This document shows, piece by piece, positions 1-13,633 of a stretch of 64,000 nucleotides of DNA. This DNA is from Pogonophryne albipinna (taxonomy: Eukaryota > Chordata > Actinopteri > Perciformes > Artedidraconidae), in NCBI GenBank assembly GCA_028583405.1, contig CM053256.1, positions 18,563,534-18,627,533 on the forward strand. Direction: 5' to 3'. Made by a program: the position numbers and the translations under genes. Below the pieces are notes generated by a model. The model ran no database searches, was not told the DNA's origin, and was given only the letters and a program-made list of their open reading frames with translations. Every line of letters starts with the position of its first letter. The stretch's first letter is position 1.

Positions 1-2387
1 GATTCCAGAGACAAACTTTTCAGGGAAAGGGCTTGAGGGGGTTTTCGAAGTGTTTGAATCATTACATCTCAGCACCCCACACCATTTAGATGAAATAAGA
101 CCTTCAGAGAAACTGGGATCATGAGCCTCACATGACAACAGCTGTGCACAAACAGATCGAACACTATCCCTGCAGACTGCAGAGGAAGAAGACTTCATTC
201 ATCTACCTGTCTCCTTGTCTCTCTCACTACCTTTCTCCCGCTGCAGAATCTTCCTGAAAAGCAGATGCTGTGTGCTAAATCATCAGTTTCAACGGGACCC
301 CCTTCCTTTTCTGTCAGCCCCGGGTTATTTTTACCCCCACCCTCCATCCTCCCATCCACCCCTCCCTTTCCCTGAGAACTCTCTGTGCCAATTTGTACTC
401 TCTTAGTCACGCTAAGCACTTATCTTGTCCCCACTGAATGCCTCTGCAATCAAACCAACACTTATCCGGTTGTAAGGCATTCTAATGGCCGACTGATAAT
501 GAAACTCCTTCATTGTGAGTTAACAACTGGCTGAGAGATGTATGAAGTCGCCATCACAAGCAGTCAAATTGCTGATGAGGGCCACGGCCTAAAATCGCCT
601 ATGCTGCTTCAACTGCAGATGCTGCATTCCAAGCATTCTGTGCATTAAATAATAAGCATACATTTACAGCTGCATGTATCAGTTTGCATTTTTAAACATG
701 TGTTAAATATTTATAAGGCCTTGTCTGGAGTATATCCAGAGTATAGTGCCAGAACCGGTGCCAAGGATACCCCTATTCACTTTCAAACACACACTGTCAC
801 AAACACAGGTTCACTGCTTTGACAGAAAAAACAGAGAGATTTAAGATTTTATTTCTATTTTATTTAGCAAATGTTAACCATATCACTATAGATCTACACA
901 GGCACAACCAGGATATTCTCTCCATGATTTGTTTACAATAGAAAAACATAGAATATAATCACTTTAAAGCATGCAGATGAAGGTTGGTTTTGGTTTATTT
1001 TATAAGCACCACATGGCCTTAGCAATTGCAATGTGCTCTTGAGGTAAAACAGATCATTTGCATTGGTAAATCATACTCAAACAAAGAAGCGTGAAGCCAT
1101 AATTGGCAAACATAATAATCATGAGCTGGACCACTGAGGTTGTATTGATTCAGGTTTTTAAACTCCATTTTAAGTAACAGCAGTGAAAAGAATTAATGAG
1201 TTGAGAAAGTGGAAGAAAACTGATAATTATCACTGGGTTTATAGAATATTCTCCCTTCCCTTCGGCTGTGATGTAATGATGTTAGGCATTTCAATACGCT
1301 TTCAGAGGATATTTGATAATGTAATGCCAAAGCAGGTGATGGAATCATCAAGTTTTTAAGATTTATACAACTAAAGTGAAAGATTTCTCAGAAGAAGAGT
1401 TCATAAAGTTTGTTGAGACAGGCAGGACGGCAATAATTGACAAAAAAAATAGTTTATCTTCGGTAATCAGAGCAGATGAAGTCTTGAATAGCATTAACAT
1501 ATTTTCCTTCGCTATCATCTGACTGGGTTTCCCTTCACTCGTGCTATTGAAGCTGATGCTCTGATTACAGGGCATGTGTGCTGTTGTCCTAAACCCCTGT
1601 CAGCGTACCTTTGAGTACAGCCCCGGCAGATGAGCAGCAATCATGCTGAACACATGCTCTTGTGTGCCTCTTCAAAAACAGACGAATACAATCATATTGA
1701 TTAGTGCTTTGTTCAGACCACTCCAACAATCAAGCAGACCCTCATCGGAAGACACTCAAGTGAGCCCCTTTCACCACAGAGACCATTTGAAACATATTGT
1801 GTGCTGTTCTCGGTTTTGATTTGGCCGATGACAACAATGCTAACATCTTGATTTCAAAAGCTGTTTAACTCTGAGTATCATTAGGGTGCAATCCTGAAAT
1901 CATCATCATAGAGAAGTTAAACAAAATCAAGATACAGCAGATACTCTCAGATACAGTAGATTACAGGATCACAGGGTTATTATGGCAGTCAATACCGGTG
2001 TGTATACAATACAACACACACCCTTTCCACATAGCTAGACGCATACAGTACTGACTTTGTTCAACAGTACAAGGTATTATAAAACAACTAACTTTTTATT
2101 TGATGTCACACTTGCTGTGTTGAAACATTTAAGCCCATTGTAAAAGCCTATGGGCATTGATTAATTGGGGATGCCAACAATTATAAGAAAAAGGGACTAA
2201 TACCATAGAAACCACTCCCCAGGATGCTAGTAAGTTCACATGTTAACATTTATTTTAAACTGATTTTTGGTTTTCCAGACTCAAATCTCATATTAGAAAC
2301 TGCGCTGGTGAACAGAATACAAATGTGTACGGTAACTTCGAAAGGCTTGAGATAGCCAAAATGAATCAGGGCAATACAATCACTCAC
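1..2387. other. RBMS3 intron 3, partial; no other feature seen
   Basis: A+T-rich sequence without recognisable exons, long repeats or transposon ends. I searched on the minus strand for exon 4 (a GYGFVDFDSP-like coding segment) and did not see it. Confidence 0.7.
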
Positions 2388-2446
2388 CTTTGCATTGATT
2401 GGTGTTCTTGTCCAGGATGGCCTTCGTTGATACAATCTTACCATAT
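2388..2446 (-). CDS. rbms3: RBMS3 coding exon 3 (RRM1 middle)
   Basis: On the minus strand an acceptor (poly-pyrimidine then ACAG, 2447-2450) precedes a 59-nt exon. Its first base completes the proline codon split across intron 2. The exon then encodes YGKIVSTKAILDKNTNQCK plus the first base of a glycine codon, followed by the donor GTGAGTGA (2387 downward). This is alpha-1 and beta-2 of RRM1. The DKNTNQCKG wording is the RBMS3 form. The RNP1 motif (KGYGFVDF in this family) would begin at this exon's end and finish in exon 4, which I could not find in positions 1-2387. Frame and splice sites are intact, so the exon looks functional. Confidence 0.95.
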
Positions 2447-3649
2447 CTGTAAAAACAACAATGAAATATTCTGATTAGTTGTTGTAAAAGTTTTGCTATT
2501 TTTAACATCTCAGTAAATAAATGGGTGAGTTTTGTATGCAATCTCAGTCTGACATATTTTCATTTATTCATCCACTAATTGGGTCCAGAAATATTCAAAC
2601 AACTTGATTGCAATGATTCTGTTATACAGCCATCCATGGTCCCCAGAGGACGAATCTTTATCGCCTGTCTTTTTACCTAGCGCCACCATGAGGTTCACAT
2701 TTTGCGAATTTGAGTGAAGTGCCTTGACAAGTATTGGATGAATTGACATGAACTTTAGCAGAGACATCATTTTCACCACAGGAGGAAAGAGAATCATGTT
2801 AACTTGTCATCCAGACTGAGGACTGAACGTCGAAGCAAAAGGAATTGACATGCAAAAAATAGAAGCTTTGCAGCATTCAAATGTTTACTTTAAAACGTCA
2901 AAATGTCAGGTAAGCACTTTTTTGACCAAACTTCTGCAGAATTATTAACATTGCCATCTGCCTCAGATTGGTTTTGTTTTAAGTGCTTGTTATAACATGT
3001 TAGCATGCTTACATTCCAAACCAAGACATGAAATGTGGGAATATTCTTGCTCTACATCAGAGTGTGTGCATTGTGTGTGTTGCCAAGCTTGCCATAGAAT
3101 TTAGCCAAAAGCACCACCGTGCAAAAGTAGAACACAGTAGTTTCTAAATTCAAGAAAAGCTACCTCCTCTGAGAGAATACTTTTTTTTTTTACTTTGAAT
3201 CCAAGAGGATCAAATAAAATAAAATAAAAAAACTATTTCTCAGACGGTCGGCAAGAGACTCCACCTTATCACAGTTAAAAAAAAATATCTATGCTTCCAT
3301 CTATCCATTCAGTCCTTCTCTATTTCAAATCCCCCCAAAGCCCTCAGAACACAGACAGCAACGTCTCATAAATGATGAGTATAACAAGACATATGTGAGG
3401 CAGCCAACCCTGCCTGGAGGGCCTATAGGAGAGAGACATACAAACTCCATTCCTCTCAATCTGCTCTGCCAACTCTAACGTCTGTCCGTTCCACTACCTT
3501 CCTCTGCTTCTTAAGTTTGACACCTCTGCCTCTCTCGTTGTCTTCTTCCCTTAATCCCCTTCCATCCCACTTCCATTCTCCAGCTCTGTGTTCCCAGAGA
3601 GAAGTTAATAATGTTTCTTATCAGCCCAGTCTTTCAGTCTTCCTGGAAA

Positions 3650-4260
3650 GAGAGGGGAGAAAAAACTGAGAAGGTATGAAGAGAGAGGAAAAAAGAGACA
3701 GAGAGAAGAGGGGGGGGGGGGGGGAGTCTGAGATGGAATGCTTGGTTTGCTGAGATCAGCCTGGATCACTGCATAGCTCTGTGGATGAGACTATTTAATT
3801 AATGTTTTTACACTGCTGCACAATGACGGACTGGCTGGCCGCGAGACTATCAAACAGATTGACAGACTGACAAGCTGGCTGACTGGCTAGCGGACCGGAG
3901 TCAGGTGAGGGATTGAAGCGTATTTCCTAATCCCTTTTAGAGAAAAAGAGAGAACAACCAGTCAAAGAGAGATCAGGAGAAGATGCTGTAGGGGAGGTTA
4001 CTTGCCGAGAGGATGAATAAAATGAGGGGAGGGGGGGGGGGGAGAGAGACTCGGAGGAATGAGAAATAGATGAGGAGAGGGAGAGCAGTCAGTCAAAAGA
4101 TAAAAAGAGACACTGAAGGCAAGGAGGAAGAGAGGTAGTCAGGGAGCGATAGGGAGATAGTAAGAGGTGTTTAATAAAGAAGAGATCATTTAGTTGTCAC
4201 CATCAGGAGAGACTGTCAGGGAGAAGAAGAGAACAGAGACTCGCTCGCCTGCCAGCTTCA
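3650..4260. repeat. Purine-rich GA/G low-complexity tract
   Basis: The plus strand is strongly purine-biased (GAGA, GGGGAGA and AAAGAGA blocks). It includes two poly-G runs of about 14-15 nt near 3710-3724 and 4027-4041. It is not a perfect tandem repeat. Confidence 0.75.
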
Positions 4261-4764
4261 CATCAAACTCTATTGGGACGGGAGGCTTTGGAAATAAAGA
4301 CAGACAAAAGGCTTTTAAAGACTGTTATCACACATAACGCGTCAGCTGAGCGCCTTATGATCTTAAAATTGTTAGAGGGAAAACCAATGCTGATTGTGTC
4401 AGAAAACAACGTTCAATTTTAACACATTTTCCTGCAATTTGAGATATTTTTCAATCATTCTGAAAGCCTAAAATCAAAACCTTGCTTTGGTTTTATTCTT
4501 GCAAAGTCATGGCTGGGGTTAAACAAGATATTTGCCCTGCAGATTGGGGAGTAATTCAACTGTTGCAGAAGAAGAAAAACACTGAAAAAACAAGGCAGGT
4601 CTTACCGCCCACACACATACGCAAATACAAACACACATGTGGACGCACACGCGAGGCAACGCATCAGATCAAAAACACTAAGGCGGTAATCACACACATT
4701 ACACACACCATCTGGCAATACCCAGCTCTTTGTTGACTTCTACCTCGGTGTGATGCAAACTTCA

Positions 4765-4992
<228 letters not shown>

Positions 4993-6794
4993 TGCCCGGT
5001 GACTGCGGTGAGTGAGTATGAATGGATGAAAAAGATCTCATGCACCATCAGTGTTTTGGCAGGTTGTTTTTCCCGGCAGAAAAGTGAAACATTTCCAGAC
5101 GGTTAGTGCAAAGAGAGAGTGAGAAAGACAAAAAGAGAGGGGAACCTGGCCTGACACATTAGTAATCTTGAAAAAAAGATGTTGCCAGTTGTCACAAAAT
5201 GGAAAACAAACAGTGTGTATATCCAATGCTTCCAAGTTGCTGTGTTTGTTTGTGTGTCATGTGAGATCAATGTGTGACGTCAATGTATAAATCCACCTGT
5301 TTATTCTCCAGTTACAATATTTAGCTGGAGTGAAACAGAGAGGAAAGAGGGATGACACCATGGCCTTGGGGAAATGTCAAATTACAACAACACTGCACCA
5401 TCCAAAATGGTGGCCTTTGTTTCTGAGGTAAAATTACATTTTATCCAGACAGCTGCAGCAATCTGCTACTGCGATGAAGAAATGGAAAAAAGTATTGATA
5501 ATAGATCAGATGATGAAGTGAGGAAGTAGAGCGGAGCATGGAATCAGAGGAGAGGGAAAGTTCAGAATGTCCTGTTCCGTTTAAAAGTCCCAACAGGAAT
5601 GATTGATTCCAGCAAAAGATGGGGTTACGTGAAATAACATGGACTTGTGCTTGACCCAACAGCAGGGACACAGGAGACACAACTCAAATACTTAAAAAAG
5701 AAATGCTACAATAATGGTAATGCTACGAGTGTTTTTTTTAATCCATTACTCTCCATTGTGAAAGAAACAGCAAGTTAATAGGGGCTGAGTATGTCATTTG
5801 TTTCTAATAGATATAAATCATGACTTGTGTGAAGCAACACTGGAGCAACTTTCTAACATGCTTGACAAATTGATATAAACCACAGCTACATCTGTAGTTC
5901 CGTAAACTCGCTTTTTTTCTTCTGTGATTTATGAACATGTGTGTATAAACAGAATGACATGGGACTTTCAGGTCTGCTATGTCTATTCCCATGTTATTCC
6001 CATCCTTTAACAGTTCCATCAGTATGACATCACTTTTACTCCCAATCCAGATTCCCTGTGCGCACAACTGTGTTTATACCCCAAGATTTTACACTTTTCC
6101 TACACGGCTGGTATTTTAGGAATTCAGAGAGAAAACCATATTTGTTCATCTTTAGACAACCCTGCTGAAGGATTTACTTTCTGTTTTAAAGTTGTTTTTT
6201 ATATCATAAAGTACTCACCCAGGAGTAGCTCTCTATTGCGTTTGGCTTCATAGCACTACTACAAAGCCAGCAGTACTTTCCCAGAGAAGAGCTTTCAAGA
6301 CAAGCTAGGTGTCTTTTTCAACAAATGGAAAGTCCTTAGATTCTTTGCCAAAACTCATCTTTAGATTTATTTTTTCGCCTTCCAAGATATGCAATGCAAA
6401 AAGAACAGTAAGACCTCTGAAATTGACAGTATTTTCCAGACTGTCAGGATTCAAGGAAGAATGTCAATGTGAAAGTCAGTGCGCCAAATTCTGGCAGGCA
6501 GGACACTTTCTGTATGCACCCTGGTTGTGTGCTTAATGTGTGTTTGTGAAGTGTTAATGACAGTCCTCAGAGGGCCCCCAAAGCGTCAGATCTGTGTTTT
6601 CTTTTCCTTGTGGAGCCCAGTCAGCCTATGGATGCTCACCGTTTGATGTCTACTGAACCACAGTTGCGACACACAAACACTTGCATCATTCCTACATCTC
6701 TCCAGGATGTCTGTGAGTGTATATATAATGTATACGTGCATGTTCTGTTTGTTTGTAAGTTGGGTGCTTTCTGTCTAAGGCTGTGTATGTGTTT

Positions 6795-6927
<133 letters not shown>

Positions 6928-7501
6928 AGCATACACGCAGGTTGGTCTCTGTGTGTGGTATCCAGTAATTGGGGATCCGATGCAGCTGTCTTGTCTCTAA
7001 CACTTCCCTCATGTTTCCCCTTCTCTGCCAGTTAGACTCAGACGAGCACAGAGGGAGGGACCGAGGGAGTGCAGTGCTTCAGAAGTCTTCCAATTCATTA
7101 TCCATATGTTGTTTGAAATGTGCGGGCCCTATAAAGAAATAACGTTTTTGGAATGTTTCCATGAAAGGCTATGAGCTGTGAATTGAGAAGATAGCTCGAC
7201 ATGCTATCTTCTAAAAGAGCTTTCAATTAAGTTTAAATATGTAGCTGCAAGGCACTGTGGTAGGGTGGTGCATCCTTTGGGTGGTTTGTAATAGAGTAGT
7301 TACAGAGGAGTCTCGTTATACTTAATTAAGTATAAAAAAACTATTATGAGCCCAAATGTGAAGTGATCATAAGGTATTAAAATACAATAGAGCAGGGGTG
7401 TCAAACTCAAGGCCCGTGGGCCAAATCCATCCCCCAACTTCATTCTATTTGGCCCGCAAGAGCTTGCAAAAAATATTATATGTTTATCATACGGTTTCAT
7501 G

Positions 7502-8860
7502 CAGCGACGTGCGGTCAGGGGAGGCAGGTGAGGCAGAGCCTCTCTTGTCATTCTCCAATGTAACGGAAAAAAATAAAAATAATACAAATAATAATAATAA
7601 TAAAATGTGTCCACTGATCTGTGTTGTAAATGTGATTTCTGTTTGATTCCAATCGCTTTTTATAGTAAAAATCGGCTAATTTGCCGAGCTCCGCTACAAC
7701 TACGGGGAGCGATGAGATTGAGAAGTGAGGCAGGGACGAGCTCTGCCTCACAGAAGCCCACAGTAACTGGCTGGAGCACGGGCACTAATTTAGCGCGGGC
7801 ACTTATTTTGTGAGCGCGCTCAAGCCAGTTACTGTGTGGTGAGGTGAGGCACAGATGAGCTCTGCCTCACCTCAGAATGCGTCACCCCACAGAAACTGTC
7901 TGGAAAGCGGGCCCTAAGCGCATGCCTGCACCATCTCACTGTATGTCACCAATGTAATGTGTTTGTAGATCCCTTTATTACATTTATCCCTCTAAATAAC
8001 TTATTTCACGTATATATGATATTTAAGCTCGCTGGTCTCATCATACAACGGCAATGAAAAAAGCACCAGGGGAGGCAGCCACAACCTCTGCCGCACTGAA
8101 GGGGGCGCAAGTGAGCCCACAGGTTCTTGTTGCTACTGTTATTCTACGCAGAGACGGTAGAGGAAAACAACAAGCTAGGCTTTTGAAACTAGAGGAAGAT
8201 AAGGAGGACTTTTACAAAAAAGTAATAAAGATTGTTGTCCAGAAGGATAGCATGGACTTCATCTTCAAGTCAAGGTAAGACCACATTTGTAATGAAAATT
8301 GGATCTTACTAAGAAAGAACAATCCAATATTTTGATTTTGGGTAGGCTATCCTTTTGTTGAACAGTCTGTTTAAAATGAATCGAAGCATCAGACTAAAAA
8401 AGCTTTTGAAAATAACAGAATATTTCGATTAAAGGTGGGGTAGGTAAGTTTGAGAAACCGGCACGATATACACTTTTTGTTATATTCCATGGAATGCTCT
8501 TAACATCCCGATAGCAATGAATATCTTAAGTGCTTTGACAAAAAATACATAAAAACATTTCATCTGTGGAAGCCGTAGTACTGTAAAAAGCACGACCACT
8601 CATTTTAGCCGGCCCGGCTAAAATATCCTGCCTGTCAACCTTCCATCTGTGCACAAACTTATCTCGTGCCCTCATTGGTCATGTGCGCGTTCGTGTGTGT
8701 TGGAGGAGGGGCTGTGTATTTTCAAATTCTAGCGCACTCGAGCTGGTTTCTCCAAAATTACCTACCCCGCCACCTTTAAGATCAAAATATATAATATTTG
8801 TAAATCTGACTCTGAAAGAGTCAGTGCCTCACCAGCCATGAACCTCACCGCACGTCACTG
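7502..8860. mobile_element. Inner hAT-type transposon nested in the 7393-9181 element
   Basis: It starts CAGCGACGTGCGGT and ends with the inverted form CAGTGACGTGCGGT. An exact 8-bp duplication, GTTTCATG (7494-7501 and 8861-8868), flanks it and splits the outer element. An open frame at 8054-8278 (75 codons, Lys/Glu-rich) ends at a donor-like AGGTAAGA. It could be a leftover first coding exon of the autonomous parent, but I do not recognise it. A TTAA-flanked MITE (8429-8779) is inserted inside. Confidence 0.88.
8429..8779. mobile_element. TTAA-flanked MITE, copy A
   Basis: The left end TTAAAGGTGGGGTAGGT and right end ACCTACCCCGCCACCTTTAA are inverted repeats, apart from three extra bases in the right end. 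TTAA sits at both edges, as expected of a TTAA-targeting (piggyBac-like) MITE, though the superfamily is not proven. It matches an inverted copy at 51300-51622 and a fragment at 46455-46507. No coding capacity. Confidence 0.85.
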
Positions 8861-9063
8861 GTTTCATGCTACTTTACAGAAGCACGATGTCCATAAACTA
8901 CATGTCCCACAATGCATCTCATTTTGTGACATGCACTGAAGGGACTTGCAATTATTTGAAATTATTTGCCCTAGACTCTCAGACGTAGTTAATTATGAAA
9001 TTATTACCCTATCCGATAATAATCCAATGCAAAGGCAATAATGTATTATAAAACATTATACAT

Positions 9064-9094
<31 letters not shown>

Positions 9095-9189
9095 TTATTT
9101 AGTCTTAAAGTTACAACCGGCCCTTTGAGTGCAACCTTAATGCTGATGTGGCCCGCGATGAATTTGAGTTTGACACCCCTGCAATAGAG

Positions 9190-9915
9190 GGTAAATTGAG
9201 TTTAAATTCGTCTTATCTCCACATCGCTGGACTTGTATATTCAGAGAGCTGTAGCATTTTGAATCCTAAATATAATATTTCTATCAATGCAATTAGAGTT
9301 AAATTATGCATGAATGTTGGTTGGCAAAAGAAAGACATGACTGTTAAACCATGAGAAACGCGTTTTGTTAGAAAATAACTTGCTGGTATGATCACATCAG
9401 AAGGCAACAGTTTTTATAGTTCAGTGTAGCAAATATATATTTGTTTTTTCAAGGTTACTTCACAATTTTATCCAATTTTGGAAGTAAATTGTCATAATTA
9501 GGATAATAATTATTTAGTTATGATGACCAAGGAAAGTAATGTTTCAGTTTATCCCTTATATTTGTGCCAAATTTGAAGAAATTACCTCCTGAGATATCAG
9601 AGAATGGGACACCTTACATTTTTTTCATTACGTACCAGCACCAGTGTTTTAGTCCAAAACATACTGTATCTATATACAAAATCATTCATATCCAAAAACT
9701 GTTAAATAAGTGTGTTTTAGGGAATGTATATATATTTAAAGGGTTCAGGTTTAGCAGAATGGTGATAAAAGATATCAACTGGCTGACAATAAAATCAGGC
9801 TCGAAACGATCTGGCACTTGGCACAGAGAAAACACAGATTAAATACACACACAAGGGGCTCTACAGGTGCAAACAATAAGGGCGGGGCAGGTAATCAGGT
9901 CAGTGAACACACAGG
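9190..9915. other. Intron 2 sequence, partly repeat-like
   Basis: A+T-rich noncoding DNA to about 9800. From about 9815 it resembles a dispersed fish repeat (GGTGCAAACAATAAGGGC, then GGGGCAGGTAATCAGGTC), which seems to resume after the short MITE at 9916-10052, to about 10160. The family is not identified. Confidence 0.4.
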
Positions 9916-10052
9916 GGCCGTTTCTCAATGTCGAATAAAGCTGCTCCAGAGCCACTATTTCAAGCATACTACGTCATCGAGTGGCGCCGAATCACTGTTG
10001 AAATGCAGCATATATGCTAACAAGCAAGCCTCCTCGACATTGAGAAACGGCC
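9916..10052. mobile_element. Short MITE with inverted GGCCGTTTCTCAATG ends
   Basis: The left end GGCCGTTTCTCAATGTCGA is exactly inverted at the right end (TCGACATTGAGAAACGGCC), enclosing about 100 bp. The 19-bp perfect inverted ends and lack of coding sequence suggest a miniature DNA transposon. I could not define a target duplication, so the superfamily is open. Confidence 0.75.
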
Positions 10053-10400
10053 ATGGTATTGGGTAGGAGTCGAACTACCTGAAATGAGAGAGGAGATTAC
10101 CAAAGTAAAACAGGAAATGACAGACAACAAAAAGGGTTAGCAGACACGGACTTGACAATATTAACTAAACCGAGAAATAATACTAATACAAATAAACAAG
10201 GATAAAAACAAATCTGACGAGACACAACAGTGGAGCACATTGCAAAGCATGTCAAGTTTACATGAGCCATTCTGCGGGTTTTAGAGGAAGATTTACTTTT
10301 GTTTTTACGCTGAGGATTAAAGACAGATTGTGAAGTCATTGAGGGTTTTATATTCATCTTTAGTGGTTAAATATAGTCTGTCCTCATTCAACCTCTCCAT

Positions 10401-10553
10401 TAGATAGATCGATGGATAGATGGATAGATAGAGAGATGGACGGACGGACGGACAGACAGAGACAGACAGATGGATAGATAGATTGATAGATACATAGATA
10501 GATAGACAGACAGATAGATAGATAGACAGACAGATAGATAGATAGACAGATAG
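10401..10553. repeat. Compound GATA/GACA/GGAC tetranucleotide array
   Basis: Interspersed GATA, GGAT, GGAC and GACA units over about 150 bp. A compound, imperfect tetranucleotide microsatellite of the GATA/GACA type common in fish genomes. Confidence 0.9.
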
Positions 10554-10821
10554 GCCTGATAAATCAGTGGTTAGGGTGAGAGAGAGAGACAACAAGTGTG
10601 AGTTAAAGCGGGTGAGCGAGAGAGAAATTGCCCTTGTGCTCCGCTTTAGATTCCGCTCACGTTCTGCTCTGTCCGCAGACGTTAAAAGTGTGTCCATAGT
10701 TTTGGCGACCGGGGGAGTGATTGGAAATGTCAGCTGACAACAGCACTTTTCACTAACACTCTGAGAACTGGCACAGAGACAGAGAGAGAGGGACAGAGGG
10801 GTGAGGGGTGGAGGGAAGGGG

Positions 10822-10822
<1 letters not shown>

Positions 10823-10890
<68 letters not shown>
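10823..10890. repeat. (GA)n microsatellite, about 68 bp
   Basis: Perfect GA array preceded by a G-rich stretch. Confidence 0.95.
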
Positions 10891-10893
<3 letters not shown>

Positions 10894-11392
10894 GGAAATG
10901 AGGAGGACAGAATAGGAAGGGAGAGGATGGTGCTGGTGGGCGGCAAAAAAAGCCACGCTTGGTAACAATAAGTATGAGGATGACATTGAGTTTAAAGAGT
11001 GTGTGTATATGAGTGTGTGTCAGCGTTAAGGGACTGTCCTTCTGTTATTCATTGTAACTGTGTGCATGAATGAGATGCCGGTGTGTGTGTTTGTGCACGT
11101 TTGTGTGCATGTCATGTCAGTGAGTGACAGGAAACTGCCATCCAGTCGGTTTCTAAAAGCCGGAGAGAGTTGGAAAGTCAAGGCAAAGACCGCTGGCCAA
11201 CACAAAGACCCCCCCCCCCCCTCCCCAACTGACCTTTCCTAAATGTTACTGGCCACTTGGCACACTGACTGGGCCTCTAATGAAACTTTTATTGGCCACC
11301 ATTTTTCACCCTGTTTCTCCAGAACGCCTGCAGGGCAAAGCTGAAATACAACAGGCTTGAACTGCAGCTGACACGCAGAAGGGCAAGTTATG

Positions 11393-13202
<1,810 letters not shown>

Positions 13203-13454
13203 CCCAGTGCCAAAGAGAGCGGATGGGTTAGGCCCAGCTGTGTTGTGTTTTTTCCTCTGAGGAAGCACAGGGGGGTGGGCAGAGAGGTCAAGAGCAAACT
13301 GTTGATACTCATTATAAACTGCTGTTGGAGTCACGCACAACTAATTACCACAAGCTGAAGTGAACGGAGCAGGAACGAAAGGAGCTGAAGGATGCATGTG
13401 CAGAGCAGGACAGGGTCACATGAAGTTGAAGAGAAAGAAAAGACTAGAACTCAC

Positions 13455-13633
13455 GGCTGGCAGAGTTTGATGAGGTCCTGGTCGGTGGTGGCAGGAGGCA
13501 GGCCTCGGATGTACAGGTTGGTCTTACTGAGTTGCTCCATTAGCCCACCTCCATGACATCCTCCATGACCTCCTCCTCCTGTAGTGCCAGGGCTGGGCGG
13601 AGCCATGGGCTGCGGGGGAGGAGCATAGGACTG
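13455..13633 (-). CDS. rbms3: RBMS3 coding exon 2 (linker and start of RRM1)
   Basis: On the minus strand the exon follows the acceptor TCTCTACAG and starts with CAG (Gln). It encodes [16 protein letters not shown], then a Gly/His/Cys-rich insert, then [19 protein letters not shown] and LIKLCQ. It ends with two bases of a proline codon before the donor GTGAGT (13454-13449). LYIRGL is the RNP2 motif (beta-1) of RRM1. It is 179 nt, or 59 codons plus 2 nt. In mammals the segment between the MAPPSP motif and EQLSKTNLY is Ser/Asn-rich, while here it is [17 protein letters not shown]. The acceptor reads CAGCAG, so the first Gln may be alternatively included. Confidence 0.96.

Larger units (their letters stand above)
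7393..9181. mobile_element. Outer hAT-type nonautonomous DNA transposon
   Basis: The left end CAGGGGTGTCAAACTCAA is repeated in inverted orientation at the right end (about 18 bp). An exact 8-bp direct repeat, CAATAGAG, flanks it (7385-7392 and 9182-9189). CAG-type ends with an 8-bp target duplication are hAT hallmarks, and this end sequence resembles the Charlie-like hAT group (recalled knowledge). The native body is only about 420 bp; the rest is a second transposon at 7502-8860. No transposase reading frame belongs to the outer element. A (TA)n run near 9063-9088 lies in its right part. Confidence 0.9.

Noticed and set aside
1..2387. RBMS3 exon 4 in the remaining intron 3 sequence
   Set aside because: No minus-strand segment encoding the expected GYGFVDFDSP-like peptide with splice sites was found.
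10401..10553. Regular repeats that could suggest a CRISPR array
   Set aside because: Units are 4 bp GATA/GACA words without unique spacers, in a vertebrate intron.
10317..10946. 209-codon minus-strand frame of Ser/Leu and Ile-Tyr-Leu-Ser repeats
   Set aside because: Generated by the GATA/GACA and GA arrays.
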